A DNA stretch of 64,000 bases, from positions 496,001 to 560,000 of the forward strand of contig NZ_BJNO01000001.1 of assembly GCF_006539725.1 (NCBI RefSeq), written 5' to 3'. The position numbers and the translations under genes were made by a program. The notes under the pieces are model-generated. The model was not told where the DNA came from, did no database searches, and was given only the letters and a program-made list of their open reading frames with translations. The first letter of the stretch is position 1. The number at the start of each line of letters is the position of its first letter. Source of the stretch: Klebsiella terrigena (GTDB taxonomy: Bacteria > Pseudomonadota > Gammaproteobacteria > Enterobacterales > Enterobacteriaceae). Of this stretch, positions 8,528 to 17,279 are shown piece by piece.

Positions 8528-9997
8528 TCACAGCGCCTGCGCAAGGCGGCGAATCCCCTCCTCGAGCGTTGCGGGCGAATGGTTGGCAAAGCCCAGCAAT
8601 ACCCCCTCTCGTTCCATTGGCTGCTGGCAGTAGCGGGCAAAGGTTTGGATCCCCATCCCCAGCTCGCGGGCTCTCTCCACCACGTATTCTGCCGTCAGGC
8701 CGCCGTGCAGCCAGCACACCAGATGCACGCCGGAATCCGTCGGATGAACGGTCATTTTCTGCGGCAGATAGCGCTCAACCGCGGCGGCCAGCGCCAGCTT
8801 ACGCTCATAGCAGGCTTTGCGGACCCGGCGAACGTGGCTGGCGTAGTGGCCTTCTGCGATAAAACGGGCCAGCACCGCCTGCTCAAGATAGCCGCTGCAC
8901 AGATCGGAGAAGTATTTCGTCGTGGCAAACTGTTCGCGTAAATGGCCGGGAACGACCAGGAAACCGAGACGAAACTCCGGATACATCATCTTCGAGAACG
9001 TCCCGGCGTAAATGACCCGATTATGCTTATCCAGCCCCTGCAGGGCCTGCAATGAACGCGCGGCGTAGCGAAACTCGCTATTGTAATCGTCTTCGAAGAT
9101 CCACGCCTGCCGGGATTCGGCCCACTCCAGCAGGGCCAGCCTGCGCGTGAGGCTAAGGGTGGCGCACAGCGGAAACTGGTGCGAGGGTGCGGTATAGGCC
9201 AGCCGGGCGTGAGGATAATGCGTCATCCCGTGGTCAACGTCCATTCCCTGGCTATCGACCCTTACCGGCCTGACCGTTGCCCCTACCGAGGCAAAAGCGC
9301 CGCGGGCACCGTTATAGCCGGGATCGTCGAGCCACACCTCATCCCCGCGCGAAAGCAGCGAGCGCGCGGTGATATCCAGCGCCTGCTGGATACCGTTGAC
9401 GATAATCACGCGATCCTCCGTGCAGTTAACCCCTCGCGTCGACTGAATGTACTGACATATCACCCGCCGCAAAGGTTGATAACCATTGGGGCTGGCGTGA
9501 AGGCCAATCTCGCGGCGCGACTGCCGCCAGACTCTCCCCAGCAGCCGGCCCCAGAGATCGTAGGGGAAGAGATCGGTGCAGCCGACGCCTACGGCAAACA
9601 GGCGGTTTGCGCCGCCTCCGGCCTGGCTTTCTGACCACAGGGGCCGCAGCGCGGTGATATCCGGATTCAGCGACCCGACCGACGGCGGATCGTCAACCTG
9701 CCCGCCACCCGCGCCGTCCGTATGGATAAGCCAGTCGGGGATATGCGTGACCACAAAGGTCCCCGCGCCCTCCCGCGTGACCAGATAGCCCTCATCGCTC
9801 AGGCGCTCAAAGCCGGCAATCACCGAGTTACGCGAAATTCCCATCACTTCGGCCAACGCGCGGCTGGAGGGAATTTTTGCGCCCGCGCTCAGGCGGCCGT
9901 CGAGAATAGCGCGGCGAAGAGCATGATAGACCTGATCCTTGATGGTCCCGCTATCTAACAGCAGATCCTGAAACAGAGGAGAAACGGCTTTTTTCAC
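8528..9997 (-). CDS. MocR-family regulator (GntR-aminotransferase)
   Basis: A 489-residue regulator with an N-terminal GntR winged helix (residues about 12-78, SSRALAEVMGISRNSVIAGFERLSDEGYLVTREGAGTFV) joined to a fold-type I aminotransferase domain. The PLP lysine is visible in YAGTFSKMMYPEFRLGF, and the cofactor-ring aspartate/tyrosine block in WLDDPGYNGAR. MocR proteins use PLP chemistry to sense amino compounds. The gene is divergent from a GNAT gene 131 bases away, the usual MocR arrangement in which the neighbour is the target. PdxR-type control of vitamin B6 is less likely because no pdx gene is present. Confidence 0.93.
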   Translation of the reverse strand: MKKAVSPLFQDLLLDSGTIKDQVYHALRRAILDGRLSAGAKIPSSRALAEVMGISRNSVIAGFERLSDEGYLVTREGAGTFVVTHIPDWLIHTDGAGGGQVDDPPSVGSLNPDITALRPLWSESQAGGGANRLFAVGVGCTDLFPYDLWGRLLGRVWRQSRREIGLHASPNGYQPLRRVICQYIQSTRGVNCTEDRVIIVNGIQQALDITARSLLSRGDEVWLDDPGYNGARGAFASVGATVRPVRVDSQGMDVDHGMTHYPHARLAYTAPSHQFPLCATLSLTRRLALLEWAESRQAWIFEDDYNSEFRYAARSLQALQGLDKHNRVIYAGTFSKMMYPEFRLGFLVVPGHLREQFATTKYFSDLCSGYLEQAVLARFIAEGHYASHVRRVRKACYERKLALAAAVERYLPQKMTVHPTDSGVHLVCWLHGGLTAEYVVERARELGMGIQTFARYCQQPMEREGVLLGFANHSPATLEEGIRRLAQAL

Positions 9998-10128
9998 AGG
10001 TGCCCACGTCCTTTTGGTAAAAGTGGATCCTATAAATATACAAAAAGCGTGACTTACCTGGAACCAAAAATCCCTCTAACATCACCGGCACAGAGACAAT
10101 CGGGTCATGACATAAACAAGGAAAAGCG

Positions 10129-10605
10129 ATGCACAGAGCAGCAATGACCGGCGATCCAGACAATATTACTGTCGAGATCGTTGCCGAAAATGATTACCCG
10201 CAGTGGTTAGCGTTATGGAAAAACTATCAGACGTTTTATCGCGTCGATATTGCGGAAAGCACCACCCGGCTAACCTGGAACCGTTTCTTTAATCCCATCG
10301 AGCCGGTGTACTGCGCGGTGGCAAAAGAGAACGGAACCGTCGTCGGGCTGGTGCACTACCTGTTTCACCGTTCGACGTGGGCCGACACGGATTACTGCTA
10401 TCTGGAGGACCTCTTTGTCAGCGCCGATGTGCGGGGCAAGCAGATTGGTAAGCGGCTTATCGAGCACGTTCAGCGGCAGGCAAGAAAGCGGCACTGCGCC
10501 CACCTTTACTGGCATACGCATGAAACGAACCTGCGCGGGCAGCGGCTTTACGACTGGATCGCCAGCAAAAGCGGGATGATCGAATACCGCATGCCGCTGA
10601 GGTAG
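10129..10605 (+). CDS. GNAT acetyltransferase, likely MocR target
   Basis: A 158-residue GNAT protein. The acetyl-CoA motif A is the segment LEDLFVSADVRGKQIGKRLIEHV (about residues 88-110, with the R/Q-x-x-G-x-G/A element as RGKQIGK). The ATG at 10129 has AAGGA six bases upstream; a second ATG 15 bases later is possible. The substrate is unknown. It faces the MocR gene across a short AT-rich intergenic region, so an amino-group donor sensed by the regulator may also be its substrate (inference). Confidence 0.88.
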   Translation: MHRAAMTGDPDNITVEIVAENDYPQWLALWKNYQTFYRVDIAESTTRLTWNRFFNPIEPVYCAVAKENGTVVGLVHYLFHRSTWADTDYCYLEDLFVSADVRGKQIGKRLIEHVQRQARKRHCAHLYWHTHETNLRGQRLYDWIASKSGMIEYRMPLR

Positions 10606-10740
10606 GCCCGCGCGGGAACGGCGGCCTCCTCCCCACCCTTCACATAGCGCAGCAGTAACGTCCGGCGGCAGTCGATGCCGACCCGCCGGGCCGTGGGTGA
10701 ACGCCGCGCCGCGATCGCGGACAAAGAACGATGCCCCCGT

Positions 10741-10761
10741 CTCAGCTCTCAGCTCTCAGCT
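10741..10761. repeat. Triple heptamer at the end of a GST gene
   Basis: Three perfect CTCAGCT copies in tandem that include the stop codon (complement of 10756-10758) of the leftward glutathione transferase. Slippage here would change the last residues of that protein. The repeat is short, and its function, if any, is unknown. Confidence 0.8.
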
Positions 10762-11367
10762 CTGCGCGGGAAATTTCGCAAACAGCGGCAGCGCCTCAAG
10801 CTGCTGAGAGATCGCCTGCAGGCGCGGGTAGTCGCCGGCGCTGACCACCTCTGGGATCATCATCTGAATGAACCCCCACACCACGGCGCTGGTAATGGCG
10901 ACCTGATCCAGCCGGGCGTCGTTGATTTGACGATGCTGCAGCCCGGCCTCCCATGCGGCGCAATCCGCCAACAGCTGCCGGGTGACCCGGTCTATCCACG
11001 GCTGGTGCCGTTTCTCCTCCGGCCGCAGGCGATGCTCGTAGACGTGCTGCACCGCCTTCTCACTCGCCGCGAGCGCCAGCCCGAGCAGACGGCTATCTTC
11101 CGCCAGCGCCGCAATATCCGCGGGCAAAAGCTTAGCGGCAGCATCCGCCTGCGCTTCCAGATAGTGCAATATCAGAGTGGAATCCATTAACACCGTGCCA
11201 TCATCCAGCAGCAGAGTTGGGGCTTTCACCGCCGGATTCAGCTCGGCAAAGGCCGCATAGTCGCTAAACACGGACAGCGGCAGGTGTTCAAAAGCCACGC
11301 CGTAAGCCGCCAGCGATATTGCTACGCGCCGCACATAGGGTGAATCCAGCATGCCAATCAGTTTCAT
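10756..11367 (-). CDS. Glutathione S-transferase-like protein
   Basis: A 203-residue cytosolic GST. The thioredoxin-like N domain (residues 1-75) holds MKLIGMLDSPYVRRVAISL and LLLDDGTVLMDSTLILHYLE (the glutathione-binding D/E-S motif), followed by an all-helical C domain. I start it at the ATG at 11367 because AAGGAG (complement of 11373-11378) lies five bases upstream; a GTG two codons earlier would fall inside that site. It resembles the YibF-like group. The substrate is unknown. Confidence 0.9.
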   Translation of the reverse strand: MKLIGMLDSPYVRRVAISLAAYGVAFEHLPLSVFSDYAAFAELNPAVKAPTLLLDDGTVLMDSTLILHYLEAQADAAAKLLPADIAALAEDSRLLGLALAASEKAVQHVYEHRLRPEEKRHQPWIDRVTRQLLADCAAWEAGLQHRQINDARLDQVAITSAVVWGFIQMMIPEVVSAGDYPRLQAISQQLEALPLFAKFPAQS

Positions 11368-11681
11368 TACCACTCCTTGTTAATTTGTGGATGCAAAAGT
11401 TATTACGCTCGCGCAGGCACGCTTTATGCACCAGCGGACGAGCAGGCTGAGAACGATTTCCTCAAACGCCCGGCAGAACTAAGATAAACATGGAATAGCG
11501 CGCCGTTCAGGGTAAAGTAAGCGACTCTCAGCGTGATAGCGACACTCGAAAATACCGGCGTCACGCCCTGATAATTGGCAAAGGCATGAACACCGTACCC
11601 GCTTAGGTCAGAGGACCTCGGGCCAGGACTTATTCCCTCGCGCAGACTGGCACCCATTAGTCCGATCCAACAAGGAAATAT
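11368..11681. other. Intergenic region upstream of the BLUF-EAL gene
   Basis: A spacer of 314 bases between divergent genes. It should hold both promoters. An open frame on the minus strand (11424-11657) has no ribosome site and no recognisable protein features. I see no RNA gene. Confidence 0.5.
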
Positions 11682-12929
11682 ATGCTGACCACACTGATCT
11701 ACCGGAGTCAGTTAGCTCCCGCCTGGCAGCCGACCGGCCTGGGCACTCTCGTCAGCCGGGCACGACAGAAAAACACAAATCTCCACGTCACCGGTATCCT
11801 GATTTTTAGTGGGTCGCAGTTTTTTCAGGTCCTGGAGGGCGATGAGCAGGTGGTCGATGCGCTATTCAGCCAGATCCGCAACGACCCGCGCCACACCGAC
11901 GTGGTGGAGCTAATGCGCGATTATTCTGCCTACCGGCGGTTTCGCGATATCGGTATGCATCTGTTTGATTTGCAGCTAAACAAGCCGGGGGCGTTGACGG
12001 AACAGATCCTCCATTTAGGTGAGTTCAGAAACACGCTCTCTGCGGATGACCGGATGTTCAAGTTTATCAAGGCCTTTATCGCGCACGGCGGGCGCTATAT
12101 TCTGCCGGAAGGGCTCAATCCCGCGCTGTGGACTATGGAGAGCCGTGGCACCCCTTCGCTCTGCCCGCTGTCGGGATTGTCTCCCGGGCAGCCCTGCCAG
12201 TTCGCGCTTCAGCCGATTGTCGAGCCGGAAAGCGGCCATATCTCATCGTTTGAAGCGCTGATCCGCAGCCCATCTGGCGGCTCACCGGCGGAGATGTTCT
12301 CTTCGGTGCCGGAAAAGAAGCGCTACGATTTCGATCTCGAAACCAAAGCCTACGCCTTTTCGCTTGCCGGCAGCATTAACCTCGGCGAGCAGCGGCTGGC
12401 GGTTAACCTGCTGCCGGGCTCGCTGTATAACCGCTCCGGCTCGGTGGCGTTTTTACTGGATAAAATCCGCGACGCCGGGCTAAAGCCGGAGCAAATTATA
12501 ATAGAAGTCACCGAAACCGAGGTTATCTCCGGTTTTACCGAGTTTCAGCAGGTGCTGAAGGATATTCGCGTGGCCGGCATGAGCCTGGCCATTGACGATT
12601 TTGGCGCCGGCTATTCTGGACTTTCGCTTCTGACCCGCTTCCAGCCGAATAAAATTAAGATCGACGCCGAGCTGGTGCGCAATATTCATATGAGCGGAGC
12701 CAAGCAGGCGATTGTGGTGTCCGTGGTCAGATGCTGCGAAGACCTCGGGATCGCCGTCGTCGCCGAGGGCGTGGAGAGCATTGCTGAGTGGTGCTGGCTC
12801 CACGCCATCGGAATTCGTCTTTTCCAGGGCTTTTTATTCTCCCGACCCCAGCTGAACGGCGTCGGAGAAGTCCGCTGGCCGGTCAGGCTCCCCGGCAAAG
12901 GGCTGCCAGCGGCCACACTGGCGCCATAA
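11682..12929 (+). CDS. blrP1: BLUF-EAL blue-light c-di-GMP phosphodiesterase
   Basis: A 415-residue photoreceptor with an N-terminal BLUF flavin domain (residues 2-95) and a C-terminal EAL domain (about 170-400), the same layout as Klebsiella pneumoniae BlrP1. The BLUF residues Tyr7 (TLIYRS), Asn31 and Gln49 (FFQVLEG) are at the positions used in BlrP1. The EAL domain keeps the catalytic set: EAL at 191-193, Asn242, Glu275 (EVTETE), Asp305-Asp306 (DDFGAG), Lys326, Glu362 and Gln382. It should therefore hydrolyse c-di-GMP in response to blue light, unlike E. coli BluF/YcgF, whose EAL domain is degenerate. No ycgE-like partner is adjacent. Confidence 0.9.
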   Translation: MLTTLIYRSQLAPAWQPTGLGTLVSRARQKNTNLHVTGILIFSGSQFFQVLEGDEQVVDALFSQIRNDPRHTDVVELMRDYSAYRRFRDIGMHLFDLQLNKPGALTEQILHLGEFRNTLSADDRMFKFIKAFIAHGGRYILPEGLNPALWTMESRGTPSLCPLSGLSPGQPCQFALQPIVEPESGHISSFEALIRSPSGGSPAEMFSSVPEKKRYDFDLETKAYAFSLAGSINLGEQRLAVNLLPGSLYNRSGSVAFLLDKIRDAGLKPEQIIIEVTETEVISGFTEFQQVLKDIRVAGMSLAIDDFGAGYSGLSLLTRFQPNKIKIDAELVRNIHMSGAKQAIVVSVVRCCEDLGIAVVAEGVESIAEWCWLHAIGIRLFQGFLFSRPQLNGVGEVRWPVRLPGKGLPAATLAP

Positions 12930-13019
12930 GCGGCGCTCAATCCCCCGTTAACGCCGCCATCAGCGCGCTCGTGCCCAGCGGCGGAGGCCGGATAATCTCC
13001 GCCGCTGATGACAAAAAAA

Positions 13020-13826
13020 TCAGCTGACGAGCGATTTATCCGCCGGCGCTGAAGCGGGCTCAGGCACCGTCACCCTGAACGTCTCGCGCAGTACCTGCGG
13101 GAGCTCGTCATCGGAGAGCTGCCGCTGGCGCGTCTCCTGGCCGCGGATCGTCTTAAGCGCCTGGCCGGAGAGAATATCTCTGCCGTCGGGATGGTGTAAC
13201 ACGACCACTAATTGCCTGACAAACACGGTGTCCGGGTGGGTGGAATTCAGATAGTTGGCGGGCTCAAAATCGATCAGCTCGTGGCGCGAGAGATCGAAAC
13301 TGTATTGGTTGTGCCAGCCGCTATCAACCCACGCCTGCAGCGTATACACGCCGGTCGCATCGAGGCTGAGACGGAAGGTATCCGGATTTTGCGGCTGTTC
13401 AGTATCAAGAATGGCGAGGTCAACGGGCGCCCGTATTCCATAATGACCAAACCCGAGATCGCACAGCCAGCGCCTGCCGTCGACAAAAGCAATGACCACC
13501 ATATGCGTTCGCGGGCGACGGGCTGGATAGAACATCGGGCGCGCGGCGGCAAACTGGTAAGGGATCCCCAGCGCTTCAAGCGCCATGGCAAACAGCGCGT
13601 TAACTTCGTAGCAATATCCGCCCCGCTGCCGTCCGATCAGTTTTTCGACAATATCTTCCGCGACCAGCGAAACGCCTTTCCCGTTCCGCACGTCGATATT
13701 CTCAAACGGAATTGAAAAGAGCTGTCTCTGCATAACGTCATGCAGCGTTGCGGCATCCGCCCGTGCCGACCCGTGATAATCAATGCGCTGAAAATAGGCG
13801 GCAAGGTCAAAATTTTTAGCTTTCAT
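13020..13826 (-). CDS. nhoA: Arylamine N-acetyltransferase
   Basis: A 268-residue NAT enzyme that transfers acetyl from acetyl-CoA to aromatic amines, hydrazines and hydroxylamines. The cysteine-protease-like triad is complete: Cys72 in RGGYCYE, His108 in RTHMVV and Asp123 in CDLGFG, each at the expected spacing. The N-terminal opening, IDYHG ... TLHDVMQRQLFSIPFENIDV, is characteristic. It diverges from the MocR gene at 13925 with a spacer of about 98 bases. The length is slightly shorter than E. coli NhoA (281). Confidence 0.95.
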   Translation of the reverse strand: MKAKNFDLAAYFQRIDYHGSARADAATLHDVMQRQLFSIPFENIDVRNGKGVSLVAEDIVEKLIGRQRGGYCYEVNALFAMALEALGIPYQFAAARPMFYPARRPRTHMVVIAFVDGRRWLCDLGFGHYGIRAPVDLAILDTEQPQNPDTFRLSLDATGVYTLQAWVDSGWHNQYSFDLSRHELIDFEPANYLNSTHPDTVFVRQLVVVLHHPDGRDILSGQALKTIRGQETRQRQLSDDELPQVLRETFRVTVPEPASAPADKSLVS

Positions 13827-13924
13827 GGCAATCTCCGTGGTTTCGTCATCTGCAGCCGAGAATAGCGTTACGGGCGCTAAGGGGATATATTCAGATTTAT
13901 TGAAAACCAGCCTGTACAGATCCC

Positions 13925-15337
13925 ATGCTTCCCCGCTATCAGCGCATTGCCCTTTCGCTCCAACAGGCCATCATTGCCGGCGCGCTTCATCCCGGCGACC
14001 GCCTGCTTTCAGTACGCAAGCTGGCTGAACGGGAGCAGGTCAGCATCCCGACGGCCCAGGAAGCATTGCGTTTTCTGGAAGCCGAAGGGCTGATCGTCGC
14101 CCGCCCGCGCTCCGGGTACTACGTCAACCTCGTCGCCTCCGCGGTCACATCTGGCGCGATCCCCAACGCCGCGCCGGTCTCCGTGGATATGTCGACCCTC
14201 GCCAGAACGCTGTTTAGCCGCCAGGAGAGTCGTCTGGTTCCGCCCGGTGCCGCGCAGCCCGATCCGGCCTGGCTGCCGGCGGCCCGGCTGCAGCGGGTTC
14301 TGCAGTCCGCAAGCCGGCGTCTGGAGGCCTGCGGGCAGACCTACAGCATGCCGCCGGGAAGAGCCGATCTGCGTTATCAGATAGCCCGCAGGGCCGTCCA
14401 GTGGGGCGCGACCTTCGGCCCCGACGAACTGATCGTCACGGGCGGGGCCACTCAGGCCGTACGCCTGGCGCTACAGGCCGTCTGCGTTGCCGGGGATGTT
14501 GTGGCGATCGAACGTCCCGCCTGGTTCGGCGCACTGCTGCTTCTGGAGTCAATGGGCCTCAAGGCGCTGGAAATCGCCACCGATCCGCAGGAAGGCATCT
14601 CCCTTCCGGCGCTGAATGAGGCCATCGTCAACTATCGCCCTGCCGCGGTGCTGGTCTCTCCCAGCGCGCAGAACCCAACGGGCGCCGTGATGCCGGTAGC
14701 CGCCAAAAGGGAGCTGGTTTCGATGCTGGAGAGACACGGCGTTCCGCTGATTGAAGATGACGTCTATGGCGACCTGGTCGGGGATGCCGCCCGTCCGCCG
14801 GCGTGTAAGGCATTTGACCGCAGCGGCTCCGTGCTGTACTGCTCCTCGGTGTCGAAAGCGCTGACGCCAGGCTGGCGCACGGGTTGGATCGCGCCGGGCC
14901 GCTACTATGAAGAGGTGATGAAAATTCGCCTGGCCAGCGACTGGGCCGGCTCGCCGCTGACGGAGGCGGCGGTAAGCGATTTTATGTCCCGAGGAGACTA
15001 CGATCGTCACCTTTTACGCCTGAAGAGCAGGATCAAAAAAAGCGTCGACATCATATCCCGCACGGTAGCGGCTCAATTTCCCGAGCAAACCCGGGTGGTC
15101 ATTCCGCAGGCCGGATTTCTAATGTGGGTGGAGCTGCCCAAATCCATTAACGCGCTGGACGTGCACCGCGCCGCGCTTGACGCCGGAATTGGCGTCAGTC
15201 CGGGCCAGCTTTTTTCCCCGCGCCAGGATATGACCCATTATCTCCGGCTTAATTGCGCCTGCGAACCTACGCCACAGCTGATAGCGGCGGTAATAAAGCT
15301 CGGCGAGATTTGTCAGCACGCGGATAATAAGAATTAA
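13925..15337 (+). CDS. MocR-family regulator (YjiR-like)
   Basis: A 470-residue GntR winged helix (residues 5-70, RYQRIALSLQQAIIAGALHPGDRLLSVRKLAE) fused to an aminotransferase domain. The PLP lysine is in CSSVSKALTPGWRTGW. Other fold-type I signatures are VSPSAQNPTGAVM and IEDDVYGDL. This is the YjiR/YdcR subgroup of MocR regulators. No obvious target operon follows; it is divergent from nhoA, which might be regulated by it. Confidence 0.92.
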   Translation: MLPRYQRIALSLQQAIIAGALHPGDRLLSVRKLAEREQVSIPTAQEALRFLEAEGLIVARPRSGYYVNLVASAVTSGAIPNAAPVSVDMSTLARTLFSRQESRLVPPGAAQPDPAWLPAARLQRVLQSASRRLEACGQTYSMPPGRADLRYQIARRAVQWGATFGPDELIVTGGATQAVRLALQAVCVAGDVVAIERPAWFGALLLLESMGLKALEIATDPQEGISLPALNEAIVNYRPAAVLVSPSAQNPTGAVMPVAAKRELVSMLERHGVPLIEDDVYGDLVGDAARPPACKAFDRSGSVLYCSSVSKALTPGWRTGWIAPGRYYEEVMKIRLASDWAGSPLTEAAVSDFMSRGDYDRHLLRLKSRIKKSVDIISRTVAAQFPEQTRVVIPQAGFLMWVELPKSINALDVHRAALDAGIGVSPGQLFSPRQDMTHYLRLNCACEPTPQLIAAVIKLGEICQHADNKN

Positions 15338-15371
15338 TAGCCTGGCGGGAGCGTTATTGATATTGCGCAGG

Positions 15372-15398
15372 ACCGGCGGCGGATTGGCCGCCGCCGGT
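15372..15398 (+). terminator. Strong GC hairpin after the MocR gene
   Basis: ACCGGCGGCGG and CCGCCGCCGGT form a perfect 11-base stem with a five-base loop, 35 bases after the stop. There is no U-run on either side, so it is a hairpin of terminator type rather than a proven intrinsic terminator. Confidence 0.5.
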
Positions 15399-15487
15399 TG
15401 CCTGACCTCTTCCGCGCCTGGAAATAGGGGGGACGTAGCGTCAGGATAAATAATATGCGGCGGCCCAGCGGCTATTATTTTGCGTAA

Positions 15488-15649
15488 TTAATAGCCAGCG
15501 GCTTTATTGGCAGCTTTAATACGTTTGGTTCGGTCGTCTTTTTGCTGCTGGTCTGTCGCCTGCATTATTCCACCCGCCGCGTCAATCCAATCGCCGGCCG
15601 TACATCCTGATAAGGTCATACTCAACATAACTGCAAATAGATACTTCAT
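15488..15649 (-). CDS. Small lipoprotein
   Basis: A 53-residue peptide starting at MKYLFAVMLSMTLSGC, a lipoprotein signal with lipobox LSGC. The mature part is 37 residues and charged (QQQKDDRTKRIKAANKAAGY). An in-frame ATG 34 codons upstream would bury the signal peptide, so I prefer the internal start. No family recognised. Confidence 0.65.
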   Translation of the reverse strand: MKYLFAVMLSMTLSGCTAGDWIDAAGGIMQATDQQQKDDRTKRIKAANKAAGY

Positions 15650-15866
15650 TCCGGGTCCCTGTGCTCGTTCTGTGGCTCTGTTCATCCGTGTGAACTTCAA
15701 AATACTTGATGCTTGAGGCGGGATTTTGACAAAAAAATTGATTTTAATCAAGTCGTGCCGGCCAGGGCTGCTTTCTTGTGGGCAGGCGGCGTGCTGTTGT
15801 GAAGGCCCCCTGCGGCCAATACGCCAGGGGGCTTATGCCTTGAGGGCTGCTTAGCCCACTCTGCGT

Positions 15867-16076
15867 TTACTCGCTCTCTTCGAGCGCATCCTGAATAGCG
15901 TCAGCTAATGAAGCCACTTCCTGCGCCACGTTGCGCAGATCCATCTGGCTGCGGATCCCTGAATTCGCGGTTGATGAAGAGACGGCGGCTTTCGAGATTT
16001 CTAAGGCGGCCTGGACGGCAAGGAGTCGTTTCTTCTCTTCTGCCGTGGCAGCATTACCAAAATATTCTTCTAACAT
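15867..16076 (-). CDS. Small alpha-helical protein, unknown
   Basis: A 69-residue acidic helical protein beginning MLEEYFGNAATAEEKKRLLAVQ. AGGG lies about seven bases before this ATG; another ATG 14 codons upstream is less well placed. No membrane segment or signal peptide. It sits directly downstream of the glutathione transferase gene in reverse order. Function unknown. Confidence 0.6.
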   Translation of the reverse strand: MLEEYFGNAATAEEKKRLLAVQAALEISKAAVSSSTANSGIRSQMDLRNVAQEVASLADAIQDALEESE

Positions 16077-16130
16077 CCTTTCATCCCTATAAGCGTTGGT
16101 GGAGCGCCATAATAGCACAACTGGGCGGTA

Positions 16131-16775
16131 TTATATGAGAGGCAGGAAGTCGATGCCCTCCTCCTTTAACGCCTGGCGAACCGCCGGTCTCGCCAGCACC
16201 CGCTGATACCATGCGGCAATATTTTTATAATCCGTCAGGTCAATATCCAGGTTATAAACCGATATCAGCCACTCCGCCTGCGCCCAGCCAACCAGCGCGA
16301 ACAGATAGCCATCGGCAATCGAGAACTGCGCCCCGGTGATAAATGCTTTATCTGCCAGCTGCTGGTCGAGCCACGCAAAACGCGAAAGCAGCTTCTCGCG
16401 CGCAATATTGATATAGGCCCCGCCGTGCTCGCTATAAAAGAGGGGAATAAAGGCTTTATGAATTTCACTATTGAAAAAAACCAGCCACTCTTCAAGGCGA
16501 TAGCGCGCGAGGGTCCCGCTGGCGGGAGCCAGTCCGGCGTCGGGGGCTAAATCGGCAATATATTGAATAAGCGTGACGCCCTCCCTGAATATATCCCCGT
16601 CGGCGGTCTCTAAGGCCGGGACATAACCCAGCGGATTAATATCATAATAGTTATTCCCGGCGCCCCAGGTATGGGTTTTGGTATCGACGCGAATAAGCTC
16701 AAAATCAAGACCCGCTTCACGTAAGGCAATATGGGGAGAAAGCGAACAGCTGCCCGGAGAATAATAAAGTTTCAT
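16131..16775 (-). CDS. gstA: Beta-class glutathione S-transferase
   Basis: A 214-residue GST. The N terminus MKLYYSPGSCSLSPHIALREAGL contains the beta-class catalytic Cys10, and YVPALETADGDIFREGVTLIQYIAD is the glutathione-binding segment with the cis-proline. It matches E. coli GstA in layout and size. It conjugates glutathione to electrophiles in the cytoplasm. It diverges from an HxlR regulator 111 bases away, a common pairing for electrophile-responsive genes, so control by that regulator is likely. Confidence 0.93.
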   Translation of the reverse strand: MKLYYSPGSCSLSPHIALREAGLDFELIRVDTKTHTWGAGNNYYDINPLGYVPALETADGDIFREGVTLIQYIADLAPDAGLAPASGTLARYRLEEWLVFFNSEIHKAFIPLFYSEHGGAYINIAREKLLSRFAWLDQQLADKAFITGAQFSIADGYLFALVGWAQAEWLISVYNLDIDLTDYKNIAAWYQRVLARPAVRQALKEEGIDFLPLI

Positions 16776-16886
16776 GTAATAACACCCTCGCCGTTTAAGT
16801 ATAGCGCGAGGTTAACAAAGTTAGTTGATACTTTAAAGAAGGCGCATTATTGTAGTGTAGGTACATAAATTATACTGAGTATTAAC

Positions 16887-17219
16887 ATGAAAGACGTTAT
16901 CTCCGGCTGTTCCGTCGAAGTTGCGATGAATCTGATTGGCGGCCGCTGGCGTTTACTTATTGTGTCGTACCTGCTGGAAAAGCCGAAAAGGTTTAGCGAC
17001 CTCCGTCGCGATATCCCCGCCATATCTCAGCGGATGCTCACCATGGATCTCAGGGCGTTAGAAGAGGCCGGCGTCGTGCAGCGTACCGTTTATCCCGAAG
17101 TGCCGGTTAAGGTTGTTTACAACCTGACGGCCGACGGTCTCAGGCTGGTAAACGTGGTCGAGGTCGTTAAGGAGCTGGGGCTGTGGCTGAAGCAAAAGCA
17201 GGATCCGGCGAACGGCTGA
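16887..17219 (+). CDS. HxlR-family transcriptional regulator
   Basis: A 110-residue winged-helix protein. CSVEVAMNLIGGRWRLLIVSYLLEKPKRFSDLRRDIPAISQRMLTMDLRALEEAGVVQR is a textbook HxlR domain, with Cys8 just before the first helix as in many quinone- or aldehyde-sensing members. It is divergent from gstA and probably controls it. A 10-base inverted repeat (17197-17206 and 17222-17231) overlaps its stop codon. Confidence 0.9.
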   Translation: MKDVISGCSVEVAMNLIGGRWRLLIVSYLLEKPKRFSDLRRDIPAISQRMLTMDLRALEEAGVVQRTVYPEVPVKVVYNLTADGLRLVNVVEVVKELGLWLKQKQDPANG

Positions 17220-17231
17220 CGGGATCCTGCT
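17197..17231 (+). terminator. Inverted repeat at the end of the HxlR gene
   Basis: AGCAGGATCC and GGATCCTGCT form a 10-base stem with a 15-base loop spanning the stop codon. No U-run follows, so terminator activity is uncertain. Confidence 0.35.
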
Positions 17232-17279
17232 CATCGCCGACCGTCTCTTATCGATGTGGCGGTCGGCGGAGCGGGCCTG

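Noticed and set aside
9179-9634. Long plus-strand frame inside the MocR gene
   Set aside because: Antisense shadow of a GC-rich gene whose own frame has complete family motifs.
15372-15398. Riboswitch or regulatory RNA at the GC hairpin after the second MocR gene
   Set aside because: A single simple hairpin downstream of a gene; nothing structured follows and no gene is positioned to be controlled.
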